From: Oscarella lobularis
Lineage: Eukaryota; Porifera; Homoscleromorpha; Homosclerophorida; Oscarellidae
DNA: 64,000 bases
Assembly (NCBI RefSeq): GCF_947507565.1
Contig: NC_089182.1
Span: forward strand, 3,038,001 to 3,102,000
Direction: 5' to 3'
Part shown: piece by piece, positions 1 to 11,019 of the stretch
How positions within the stretch are numbered: position 1 is the first letter of the stretch
Layout: each line of letters starts with the position of its first letter
Made by a program: the position numbers and the translations under genes
Notes under the pieces: model-generated
What the model saw: the letters and a program-made list of their open reading frames with translations, nothing else
What the model was told of the DNA's origin: nothing
Databases searched by the model: none

Positions 1-2149
1 ATCAATTTGTCACCACCAAGAATCCGGAATTCCGTCAACAGATCGGTATCAAGAAACGCAGCAACACTGAACTGTACAAGCCCGTCTTTGACGAACTTCT
101 CGGTCTCGGAGTCTTTTCGCATATGAGCTTCCCTAACACCACGGGAGTCGACTTGGCTCCGGCGTTCCCCTTCTCGGGACCGGCTTACTTCAACCTGACA
201 ATTAAGCGCATGGATCCGAGAATCAAGCGCATCAGAGTGGAACTCTTTAACGAAAGTCTCATTTCCTGGACGAACGGATTTTTCACCGAAAGATATATGA
301 CCGTCGATAAGGATGGTCTTCCTATCAAGCAGGTCTGGATCGAGTCGTTCTGGGATACCACCAAAGACGATAAGACGACGTTGAACGTTGCCCTTACTAG
401 CGAATCCCTGAATGGTTCGGCTTGGTTCATCCGCGATCGCTCGAAGTTTCTCTCCATTGAAGGCAGCGGCTTCGTATATACGAACATTTCCAATCTGACT
501 CTCTACACGAAATTCAACAGTTCTTCTCTGCGCGGAGTGATAGAGCGAAAACGCTTCGCTGAGGATAAATACCCGGCTTTCTTCAAGTTTCCCGAATTCA
601 AATTCGATTTCAACGGCAGTCTCGTCAACAACACGTACGGCAATTTCTCCGCTAGGCTGTTCAAGGAAGGATGGCCGCGTCCCCACTGGCTCAAAATGAA
701 TTCGACGACTCTCCGATTTTTCGTCAATACCGACGTCAAGTCAAGTCTCGTGAGCAGACCTCTCAATTTCGGAATGGTCTTGCCCTTGCCACTGAGAAAG
801 CGTAAGTATAGATATAGATATCTAGCGTAGTTCCTTTTTAAACGTTAGGTTTTTAGCTATGTGTCACGTTGTCGGTGACCACTTCATTACCTTCGACGAC
901 AAGAAGTACATCACGAGCCTCGGTGATAACTGCGAGTACGTTTTGGCTCGCGACCGTCATCTGAACGACACGTTTGCCGTCACGATAAAGAACACGATTA
1001 TGAACAATATAAAGAACAAGGAATTGATCGTCTACGTCAACGACACCATGTACACCTTGACGATGGACGGCACTCAATTTAAAATCTTCGACAGAGAAGT
1101 GATGTTGCCTTACAAGGAGAAGCACGTTATCCACGTCAGAAAAGTAGCAATGAACAACGACATTTATGTTCGCATGACGCTTTGGGCTGGCATCGACGTG
1201 TACTACTCCCGAGACGACGTCTTGCTCTACGTCAACGGATTCTACATGAATCGCCTGGCTGGACTGTGCGGCAACGGCAATTACAACGACAAGGACGATT
1301 GGCAGTTGCAAGACATGGAAATAACCAAAGATTTGAAGGTGTTCGTCAACGACTGGAGAATCAATTGTCCCATTCACGAAGAACTGTTCGTGTGCGATTC
1401 TTACCTTGCCGATGCCGTTCTGACTCCGCCTACCATGTACGATCCATGCAACGGAGAAGAGATCTGCAAACGATTTTTCGAGGACAAGTTCGCTAATGTC
1501 TCCTATCTATATCCTGTCACTCACTACTACGATGTTTGCCGTCGCGACGTCGCTTGCGGCTTGTCTCCCCTGCCCAGCGTTCGAGCATACATGAAAGCCG
1601 CTCGCGCAAAAGAACTTTGGACTGAGGACGGTAAGGCTTAGGAAAGGCGAAAGAATTGCGTGTATGTATGTATGCGTGTATAGGTTGCGTTTATGGACCA
1701 TATGGGCCTTGGGAAGAATGTCACCGCTCCGAACAAAGAAGGGAGCGAGAAGTCCTCTGTAATCCGCTCGGCCACGTCTGCGGCGAGACCGTAGAACGGA
1801 GACCATGTAAGGCTCGATTTGGTTATGGCGTCTTCCTTAGTTCAATAATTTCTTTCTAGGCCCCAGCGTTAGCGTCGATGAAGGCTGCGTGTTGAAGAAG
1901 GAACACCTTCTTGTGGTGTCGGGCAAGAAGCTGTGCAAGAGTCGCCGTAAATTGCCCGTCTGCAAAAAGGCATTGGACAAACCGGGCGACTGTAAGCCGG
2001 TTTACGAGGAAATGGCAGAGTTAGACGAGTACTACTGCATCAGTTCCGGAGAGAGTCTAGACAAACTTGACAACGTGTCTCCTATAAAGATCCAATACAA
2101 CAAAGTGAGAGCTTGCAGATACAGCGATCCAACTCCAACGCCGCCTTGA
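1..2149 (+). CDS. Large lipid transfer protein (vitellogenin/apolipophorin-like), 3' part of gene, copy 1
   Basis: This is the 3' end of an LLTP gene cut by the window edge. Exons by splice signals and phase are <1-801, 857-1630, 1684-1806 and 1860-2149 (TGA). The first exon carries the end of the lipid-binding region, rich in N-glycosylation sites. The second is a von Willebrand type D domain: it begins MCHVVGDHFITFDD and contains LCGNGNYND. The third is a short TSP1-like Cys module (YGPYGPWEECH...). The last is a Cys-rich C-terminal domain. All exon phases join in frame, and the layout matches the complete copy at 3529-9390. It differs from that copy by a two-codon insertion in the vWD exon (NVSYLYPV against NVPYPV). 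The protein is expected to be secreted and to carry lipid, by family knowledge. The reading frame is intact wherever visible, so the gene is probably functional. Confidence 0.85.
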
Positions 2150-3528
2150 TCGAACAATGACGACGTCTTCTCGATTTACTGGCCTTTCTGGCAATAGTTG
2201 CTGTTCTGTGTGCGCTTTTCTGTCTGCAATCATATACTAAAGCATCCAGGCAATGTCTAAAAACGCGGGGACGATTTTGGCTGTCTATCCGGGGGCGTCT
2301 GCCGAGCTCCCGTACGTGACCGTGCCTCATTCCAGGGGCTGCGCCGCTCGCCCGACACACGCGCGGAATTGTGACGCATAGTGGCAGCTAGCTCCTGGGG
2401 GACCCGCAACCCACGTTGCTAAAGGGTCTCGCTCAAAATGCGATTGTTACGTTCCAAAGAGGCCTCGTACATCTCTCTCTTGCAAAGAGGGCAAAAGCGT
2501 ACGTCAACTGTTAATTGTAGCCTTTATAGATTCTGCTACTCGTGACAAGGACTTTACCAGACTTTACAACGTCGGGAATTCGTGACGTCTAACGAGCAAA
2601 CGTGCTCCGCTTCTGTCTCGACATGGCCCTTGGCTTGACAGGTCAGCAGTGGGGAGTCAACGGGTAGGATAGATAGCAGACGCTTAGTAGGCCTATCTTA
2701 CCCTCAAATGACGTCATAGATTCTGTGGTAAGTGTACGTAGGCACACGGCTAGGGACGTATATAGGGACGTACAGTATATAGATATCTCTCCTATAAGAG
2801 CCACCGTGTGCCGTCTTGATGGCAGCTGCACTCAGGTCATGTTTTGTTGCAATTTTTCTTTCGGGTTCGGGTTGTTGGGAAAAAAAGGAGAGGCATTGGG
2901 ATGGGGGACTACATTTTAGATTGGTATCTATGCACGACTCCTCCTGCCGCACGTTGCAACTGGTAGCTTAGCTGCTAGGAGGTAATCTCGATCTAGAAAC
3001 GAATCTGTGGAACTGTGCTGCGATCAGCGTGCTCGTCTGCAAAGTGCACGGATTCTGAGCTGCTTTGGGGCGGTTTGATAGGCTCGCGGTTGTCGTATGG
3101 CCTCCTCTGCAGATTATACCACACCCCCGAGTCGACCACCTGGCCCGGGGGATCTCCCATTGTTTGAAATCCCCACCTCTCTCACTCTTACGAATCCTCC
3201 CATTGTTTGGCAAACTCGACCTCTGCCACGCCTCTACTGATATGAAAAGAGGCTAGGGATGAAATGCAAAGTTGCTTGCATGTCCGAGCAGGCTTGCTAA
3301 TTTGCTGCGCTTGCATTGGTTGAGAAGCGAGCTGGCTCATTCCATGACGCAGCGATGACTAGCCTCATTGTTCTCCCTTATCATTTCGCTTACGTAAATT
3401 TTAATTTTATTGACCTTTGACACTGTTGACCACCTTTGAAATTGCACGAATCGCACCGGTGCAGCTCATTCGACCTCTGCCTTTGGTTGTTGGTTGAACC
3501 TCCCTCTCGCTCTTCCCTTCCCGCCACG
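2150..3528. other. Intergenic region between LLTP copies 1 and 2
   Basis: The first ~120 bases match the 3' flank of LLTP copy 2 (9391-9515) and mark the end of the tandem duplication near 2272. Bases 2340-2580 hold a nucleoside hydrolase relic (separate entry). I see no convincing gene in 2600-3528. The stretch before 3529 should hold the promoter of LLTP copy 2, but I could not assign a TATA box or initiator with confidence. Confidence 0.6.
2340..2580 (-). pseudogene. Rearranged nucleoside hydrolase relic
   Basis: Bases 2441-2580 resemble part of the nucleoside hydrolase gene at about 9888-10045 in the same orientation: they share GATTGTTACGTTCCA, GAGGCCTCGTACATCTCTC, CCTTTATAGAT and ACGTCGGGAA. 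Bases 2340-2433 resemble the adjacent stretch 9818-9893, but in inverted orientation: the reverse complement shows CTTTAGCAACGT, CTGCCACTA and GCGTCACAATTCCGC. No open frame remains. The simplest reading is that the LLTP + hydrolase block was duplicated, and the hydrolase copy behind LLTP copy 1 then decayed with a local inversion. Confidence 0.7.
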
Positions 3529-6500
3529 ATGAAAGTTCTTCTCGCAGCGTTTCTCATCAGCACAGTCAGTGCGGGTAAGAGCTCCTATTCTAATAGCGAG
3601 ACGAAGTATCTAGGGAATCTGCTTTTTTCCAGCTCCGACGACGGAAATTCCGACGACAGAGCCTGGAGCGTGCCCGACGAACATGAAGTCGAGGTATCGA
3701 TTCCTCTCTGACATGCAAATGGCGTTGTTTCCAACGAGCGAAGATTCCTCTGGAATCAGCATAGACGTCAACTTTACCGTCGGATTCTGCCCCTATGTGG
3801 TGGAGGTCGGTTTGCATCGTAGGCACCATTACATTATATTAAATTTTTCGCTTTTATCTGCTAGATTGAGACGTGCAAAGTATATTCGTTTCCGATCGTC
3901 CAACCGGAGTCGATGTTGCATCCTATTTGTGATGAACTCATGAAGGAGCGTCTCTATTTTCGTTATGAAAATGGGCGTGTTACCGAGCTCTACCCCCGCA
4001 TCGGAATGAAAGATAACATCTTGAATATCTTTCGCGGAATCTTGAGCTCGTTTCAAGTGAAACCGATCGGTCGCAACGACGAACGCGATATGATTGAGGT
4101 AGGTGTTTTGATTGCGTCACAGTTAGAACGTTGACAGTTTTTTTCCTCAGACGGACATATTCGGAGAGTGTCCCACGAAAATCAGGGAGGTACACGGAAA
4201 CGACAAGATGATAATCACGAAGAAAAGAGATGTTACAAAATGCTTGCAGAAGTCTCAGTTTACCGTCATGCCTCGATTTGAGGTAACCGAAATGTTTCCA
4301 AACGACTATGTCTCTTCTCATGCGCACAACTTTGTAGTTCTATGATCAGGCTAACGTGTTCACGTCCTTCGTCTCTATGCAATACACGATGCCCCGATTT
4401 GAAATCCAGAGAACGTTCTGGCCCATCGTCAAGAGAATTCACATTGAGCATTCGAATAATCTTTCTCCAATGACTCCACAATACGGCTCTATGCTTGCAT
4501 ACGTCAAGTAGGTCTTGCCGGAGTTGTTTGCTTACTAAAGGGTAATTTTCTTTTTTTTAGTCAAACCATCTTGTTCTTGGAGGACTTCCATGCTCCTCCT
4601 ACTACCGAAAAGCCACTTGACACTGAAACGAAGGAAATTTCGTTTAGTTACGACTTTGCTCCTGAAAAAGAGACTCTCAAATGCGTAGAAGAGAGCGATA
4701 TCGTTCTCAAGGAAGTGCTCACTGTGGAAAAGTGGGAGATACCGATGTACTTCCGGCGACTAACCGAAATCCTAAAGAAATGCGAAAAGAGTGACTTGAT
4801 TACGTTGGTGGAGAAATACTCCGTCTGCAAGAACGACAGGATGGTTAGCACCCAGACGCGATTCCAACAGTAAGTCATCGTTATTATGCAAGCAAAAGAG
4901 CTTCTAAATGTTGTCATATTTTAGCGCATTCCTTCTCGACGCACTGGCTTTCACGTGGACCGATTCTTCGTTCGAAACCATCGTCGAGCTTGTCAAGGGA
5001 ACATGCCTGGGCGACAGCCGAAAACGCGAGATGATGGTTGCCATGTCGCTCATGCCAGTCCACTCCATCAAGACCTGCAATCCCATTCGATATGCTATTG
5101 TAGGGCGGTTCGGGTTTTTGAATTTCTCATTTGAAACTAACTGTTTGACGCAGGAAATCTTTGACGCGACGCCAACCAAACAGACGTCGAGTCTCGTACT
5201 CGGAAGCATCGTCGGAACGTTCCGCAAGACGAAACGGTGGAACGGCGATTGCGATGTTGTACTGACAGAGGTATGTATACACGCGGCGATTTAAATTTCT
5301 ATATAACGTTCTCACGAATTCTCGGCTTAGGCGAAGAACAAATTGGTCACAAAGTGGGAGAGGTATTTCAATCAGATTCCTATGAATTTCAAACGCAACA
5401 CCAAACCGGGTGAAGCGAAAATGACGAGAAACGACGTGAATTCGTGGGAGCGGGCTATCCACAGTCTGAAGGCCATAGCCAACATGGGCGACCCGACTAC
5501 GCTTCCGATCTTCAAAACGGCGATGAAGTCGACGAAATTCGACGTGGAGGGCCGCATCATCGCCGTCGAATCGCTGGAGAAATTCCTTCCCGTCTTAACG
5601 ACAGACGTGCGCAGAATCCTCGTCGACATTTTCGCCGACTCGACGATCGAAGACGAAATTCGCTCGGTCACTGTGCCCATCTACGTCTCGGCACTCAATC
5701 CGCGCTACTCCGGCCTTACCGAAGACCTGTACGACTTCTTCAACTCTCTGGTGACTCTAAAGAGAGAAGCGGTAAAGAGTTTCGCTTGCACGTACCTGAT
5801 GGAAGTCGTTCGTAGTAGCGATCCAACACTCGTCGATACGTAAGGCTCCTGCGCAAATTCGTGACGTCTTATAACGCGTGTCTTTTGATCAGGGCTTCAT
5901 TGATTGATTACCTGTTGAAGTACAGCGGAGCTAAGTGGTCCTGCTTGATTGCTGACCACGGCTACTTCTCCTCGAAAGCGTGGAAAGGCTTCATTTCTGT
6001 TGGTAAGCCGATAGAAATGCAAACTCTAGTGACGACGATCATTTTTTGCTCTATTAGCCGACCTCCCGATCCTTCCATACAACACCGTTCCCCGTGACAC
6101 GATGGGCGTCGGCATGGACAGTCACTTCTACGGAGACTTCGACACCAAAGTTCCGCATGGACTCACAACGAAATTCAAGCTTTTGATCATGGGCTTCGAT
6201 ATCGATCTCGGAAAGGTAGTCGCTATTCATTTCCTCACTCAAATGTTGTTCTAGCTCAAAATCTTTCTTAGTTTGGCATTCGTGGCTCTGGCTTGGACAC
6301 GCTCATCACGACTCTATTCAGCCCCACCGGCTATTTCCGTCGTGGAACGAGAAATATGTCCCCGAGTGGTCTTCAGCGCGAAGTAAGTGTTCCCTCTGCA
6401 AAAAACGCTCGGTTCATTTTGATGTTCATTTTCAGGAAAATTTCTTGTTTGATCTTGTGCGACCGAACATGTCCATCTCCAGCTGGGTCGAACTGCTTGG

Positions 6501-9390
6501 CAGTGATCTGGCGTGGAACCACAACGAAGAGGACGACGTCACGCGCAAACTCTTCGGCCCAACGACACTAAACGCTCTTCGCGGAGCGTGGACGCACGGC
6601 CTCTTCAATCGCGATTTCGATTTCTACTCGCTTACTCATATGGCCGAAGCGTGGCACGATTCCAATAAGAAGGAAGAAGGCTGGATGGATATGCTTTATC
6701 GTCGCGCTGAGGAGTGGTGGTCCCGTCCGACGGAAGAGCCAGTTCGCCAAGTCGAGGAAACGGACACCGGCGTCGTCGAATCTGTGATGAGCACGGCAAG
6801 CAAATTGTGGCGCTACGGAACGAAGGGAGACTGGCCGGTCGACAATCGCAACATCGACATCAGCAAGAATCTCGAAATTCTCAACATCAAATACGTCCTC
6901 CCTACAATTACCGGTTTGCCGTTTGTGACGACGATGCGCGCCGACGTTCATTTCGGACTCAAAGCCGAATCGAATGTCACATATCACGCCGACGGTTACT
7001 TCTGGAACAAAGACCGAAAAGACAAATTCATCATGGACGGTTATCTCAATCCGCGAATGGTCTTCTCGATGCTCCATAACGCGACGATCGACGACGAATT
7101 CTTCCGACCCACTATCTGCCGACACGGCAACACGACGTTCGACTTCGCCCAGCGCGGTCGTGCTATTCTCAACGACGACTTCACGTTCACGTGGGAACTC
7201 GAAGAAGTTCCTGAAACCGAAGTGGAACTACTCAAATTTCAGTACGATCAATACGTCACCACCAAGAAGGCGGAATTCCGTCAACAGATCGGTGTCAAGA
7301 AACGCAGCAATACTGAACTGTACAAGCCCGTCTTTGACGAACTTCTCGGTCTCGGAGTCTTTTCGCATATGAGCTTCCCTAACACCACGGGAGTCGACTT
7401 GGCTCCGGCGTTCCCCTTCTCGGGACCGGCTTACTTCAACCTGACAATTAAACGCATGGATCCGAGAATCAAGCGCATCAGAGTGGAACTCTTCAACGAA
7501 AGTCTCATTTCCTGGACGAACGGATTTTTCACCGAAAAGTATATGACCGTCGATAAGAATGGTCTACCTATCAAGCAGGTCTGGATAAAGTCGCTCTGGG
7601 ATACCACCAAAGACGATAAGACGACGTTGAACGTTACCCTGACTAGCGAACCCTTGAATGGTTCGGCTTGGTTCATCCGCGATCGCTCGAAGTTTCTCTC
7701 TATTGAAGGCAGCAGCTTCGTATATACGAACATTTCCAATCTGACTCTCTACACGAAATTCAACAGTTCTTCTCTGCGCGGAGTGATTGAGCGAAAACGC
7801 TTCGCCGAGGATAAATATCCGGCTTTCTTCACGCCTCCCGAATTCAAATTCGAGTTCAACGGCAGTCTCGTCAACAACACGTACGGCAATTTCTCCGCTA
7901 GGTTGTTCAAGGAAGGATGGCCGCGTCCTCACTGGCTCAAAATGAATTCGACGACTCTCCGATTTTTCGTCAATACCGACGTCAAGTCAAGTCTCGTGAG
8001 CAGACCTCTCAATTTCGGAATGGTCTTGCCCTTGCCGCTGAGAAAGCGTAAGTATAGCTATAGACATCTAGCGTAGTTCCTTTTTTAAACGTTAGATTTT
8101 TAGCTATGTGTCACGTTGTCGGAGACCACTTCATCACCTTCGACGACAAGAAGTACATCACGAGCCTCGGTGATAACTGCGAATACGTGTTGGCTCGCGA
8201 CCGTCATCTGAACGACACGTTTGCCATCACGATAAAGAACACGATTAAGAACAATATAAAGAACAAGGAATTGATCGTCTACGTCAACGACACCATGTAC
8301 ACCTTGACGATGGACGGCACTCAATTTAAAATCTTCAACGAACAGGTGGTTTTGCCTTACAAGGAGAAACACATAATCCACGTCAGAAAAGTCGAGATGA
8401 ACAACGACATTTATGTTCGCATGACGCTTTGGGCTGGCATCGACGTGTACTACTCCCGAGACGACGTCTTGCTCTACGTCAACGGATTCTACATGAATCG
8501 TCTGGCTGGACTCTGCGGCAACGGCAATTACAACGACAAAGACGATTGGCAGTTGCAAGACATGGAAATAACCAAAAATTCGACGGTGTTCGTCAACGAC
8601 TGGAGGATCAATTGTCCCATTCACGAAGAACTGTTCGTGTGCGATTCTTACCTTGCTAATGCCACTCTGACTCCGCCTACCATGTACGATCCATGCAACG
8701 AAGAAGAGATCTGCAAACGATTTTTCGAGGACAAGTTTGCGAATGTCCCCTATCCTGTCACTCACTACTACGATGTTTGCCGTCGCGACGTCGCTTGCGG
8801 CTTGTCTCCCCTGCCCAGCGTTCGAGCATACATGAAAGCCGTTCGCACAAAAGAACTTTGGCCTGGGGACGGTAAGGCTTAGGAAAGGCGAAAGAATTGC
8901 GTGTATGTATGTATGCGTGTATAGGTTGCCTTTATGGACCATATGGGCCTTGGGAAGGATGTCACCACTCCGAACAAAGAAGGGAACGAGAAGTCCTCTG
9001 TAATCCGCTCGGCCACGTCTGCGGCGAGACCGTAGAACGGAGACCATGTAAGGCTCGATTTGGTTATGTCGTCTTCCTTAGTTCAATAATTTCTTTCTAG
9101 GCCCTAGCGTTAGCGTTGATAAAGGCTGCGTGTTGGAGAAGGAACACCTTCTTGTGTGGTCGGGCAAGAAGCTGTGCAAGAGTCGCCGTAAATTGCCCGT
9201 CTGCAAAAAGGCATTGGACAAACCGGGCGACTGTAAGCCGGTTTACGAGGAAATGGCAGAGTTAGACGAGTACTACTGCATCGGTTCCGGAGAGAGTCTA
9301 GACAAACTTGACAACGTGTCTCCTATAAAGATCCAATACAACAAAGTGAGAGCTTGCAGATACATCGAAACAACTCCAACGCCGCCTTGA
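3529..9390 (+). CDS. Large lipid transfer protein (vitellogenin/apolipophorin-like), complete, copy 2
   Basis: Sixteen exons give 1678 aa: 3529-3574, 3633-3805, 3865-4098, 4151-4282, 4338-4507, 4561-4869, 4925-5099, 5154-5270, 5331-5839, 5893-6002, 6058-6215, 6272-6382, 6436-8047, 8104-8871, 8925-9047, 9101-9390. All phases agree. The start is chosen because MKVLLAAFLISTVSA is a clean signal peptide ending at the first splice site. An N-terminal vitellogenin_N/LPD_N lipid-transfer module follows (VYSFPIV..., ILNIFRGILSSFQ, DIFGECPTK), with the helical region around residues 150-520. After it come a long N-glycosylated beta-rich region, a vWD domain (MCHVVGDHFITFDD; GLCGNGNYND), a TSP1-like module and a Cys-rich C-terminus. 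Family role: secreted carrier of lipid, often to oocytes. The sequence alone does not separate vitellogenin from apolipophorin. Confidence 0.9.
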
Positions 9391-9515
9391 TCGAACAATG
9401 ACGACGTTGTCTCGATATACTGGCCTTTCTGGCAATAGTTGCTGTTCTGTGTGCGCTTTTCTGTCTGCAATCATATACTAAAGCATGCAGGCAATGTCTA
9501 AAAACGCGAGGACCA
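7247..9515 (+). repeat. Tandem duplication block shared with positions 1-2272
   Basis: The 3' part of LLTP copy 2 and about 125 bases of 3' flank repeat window positions 1-2272 with few differences, in introns as well as exons. Position 1 aligns with about 7247 and stop codon 2149 with 9390. The offset changes by 6 nt because of the insertion in copy 1. Similarity drops soon after the shared AATGTCTAAAAACGCG. High intron identity indicates a recent duplication or ongoing homogenisation. Confidence 0.85.
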
Positions 9516-9516
9516 C

Positions 9517-10479
9517 TTAGGATCCGGCTATAGTCTCGGCGAGCTTGCTCTCAAAGCCGTCCAGTCCTCCGGCTTTCCACTTGACGGCAACATCGATCGA
9601 CGTACCCTTGTCAGAAGAGACCACGGTGTGCCCATCGTCTGTCACGGAAACGTTCAGCGTGTTGAACTCAATAAATTCACCGACGTAGGACGTGCATAGC
9701 AGAACGGCCGTCGCATCAAAAAACACATCCGTCTGTGCTCCCGGACTGAGATTGCAACCGTGACCGTGCAAGCACCAGAAAATCCAGCTCTCCATCAATA
9801 CGGGGGCCACGTTTCGAGCGACTCCCTTTAGCAACGTGTCCCAAGAGCTGCCACTAAGCGTCACAATTCCGCACGTGTCGAGCGGCGTGATTGTTACGTT
9901 CCAAGAGGCCTCGTACATCTCTCGCGTGCAATCGGGGCAAAAGTGTACGTTGTATTCTGCTGCGGTGTTGGAGCTGTTATCGTAACCTTTATAGATGCTG
10001 CCACTCATCGCCATGACCTTTGCCTTCTTTGCGACGTCGGGAAAACGCTTCAGCAGCGGCGGAAAATTCGTCGCCGGAGCGATAGCAACGATGGCCACCG
10101 TGACGTCAGAACCGCTAATCACTTCCGCCATTTTTGCAATGCCGTCTTCGGCTACGCCTCCTTTGTATGACGTCAGATTTACGTCACTCGCCCAGTCGTA
10201 CAGGGAACGACCGGTTTGGCTCGTTTTGACGCCGATACCGATCGGGATATCATCTCGACCGTAGGCGGCAAGATACTTGGCGACGATGCGCGCACGCGCG
10301 GTCGTGTCGTCGGTCGCGGTGACAACGAGCCGAACGTCGAGCTCCGGCGACGTGACGGCGTACGCTAAAGCGACGCTATCGTCGAAATCCGTCCCGATAT
10401 CAGTGTCGATGACAACGGGAAGCTTCGAGGACGCATATCGAACGAGAAGAAGAAGAAACGCCCACGCCGTTCGCTCCAT
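9517..10479 (-). CDS. Secreted inosine-uridine-preferring nucleoside hydrolase family protein
   Basis: This is a single uninterrupted reading frame of 320 aa. It opens with a hydrophobic signal peptide (MERTAWAFLLLLVRYASS) followed directly by KLPVVIDTDIGTDFDDSVAL, the Asp-rich calcium/ribose-binding signature of the nucleoside hydrolase (IUNH) fold. Further family-like stretches are AIAPATNFPPLL, MSGSIYKGYD and EYNVHFCPD. The family cleaves the N-glycosidic bond of ribonucleosides to give base plus ribose. The leader predicts secretion or a lumenal location, so extracellular nucleoside salvage is a reasonable inference. It is convergent with LLTP copy 2, with 126 bp between stop codons. Lack of introns is unusual next to intron-dense neighbours and would fit a retrocopy or an acquired gene, which I cannot decide here. 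Confidence 0.88.
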   Translation of the reverse strand: MERTAWAFLLLLVRYASSKLPVVIDTDIGTDFDDSVALAYAVTSPELDVRLVVTATDDTTARARIVAKYLAAYGRDDIPIGIGVKTSQTGRSLYDWASDVNLTSYKGGVAEDGIAKMAEVISGSDVTVAIVAIAPATNFPPLLKRFPDVAKKAKVMAMSGSIYKGYDNSSNTAAEYNVHFCPDCTREMYEASWNVTITPLDTCGIVTLSGSSWDTLLKGVARNVAPVLMESWIFWCLHGHGCNLSPGAQTDVFFDATAVLLCTSYVGEFIEFNTLNVSVTDDGHTVVSSDKGTSIDVAVKWKAGGLDGFESKLAETIAGS

Positions 10480-11019
10480 TTTAGCGCGCTTGCAGGCGAA
10501 GCTCGAAACCGTTTTTTCGAGCTTTCGTATGTCACCCAGCTATGTTCACTCTCACTCAGCGGGTTCATGCATGCATAAAGCCATGCATTTGCCGAAGAAG
10601 TCAGTGAAGTGAGGCCCCCAAGTAGTCTACTGTTTTTGCATTTCCTTGTTTTAGCCAGATCTAACTCCGCCTGCGTTCCCAATGCCCCCCGCCCGCCGTA
10701 ACGAAATTACGATAACAGCGCACGTGCAACGGGCCACCATGTTGCCATGAAAATGTAAAGTGGATTCGAATCTTACGGCAATTTGACGTGGCGCGTTTGA
10801 CGCGTTTCTGCAAAGCCTCCTAAACGGCTTGATATTCGACGCTCGCCTCGGTCTCGTTTGCCCTGTTTGATCAATTAAATTATACGGACTTTCGACATTT
10901 GAATGGAGGCTTTGTTTTTTTTCAAAGAACGGTCATATCATAAGAACGTGACAGAGGCACATCTCGTCATTCGACCCTTGCTCCAGCTATCGTACACATT
11001 CATTGAGGGTCGATCGAAG
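10480..11019. other. Intergenic region upstream of hydrolase (-) and LLTP copy 3 (+)
   Basis: This is a head-to-head gap of 540 bp between two divergent start codons. It probably holds both promoters. I see no open frame with gene-like features and no clear TATA box. A stretch around 10870-10905 is AT-rich. Confidence 0.5.

Noticed and set aside
853-1377. Long open frame on - opposite the vWD exon of LLTP copy 1 (and 8100-9047 opposite copy 2)
   Set aside because: It mirrors the coding strand exactly, has no leader or known domain, and comes from the codon composition of the vWD exon.
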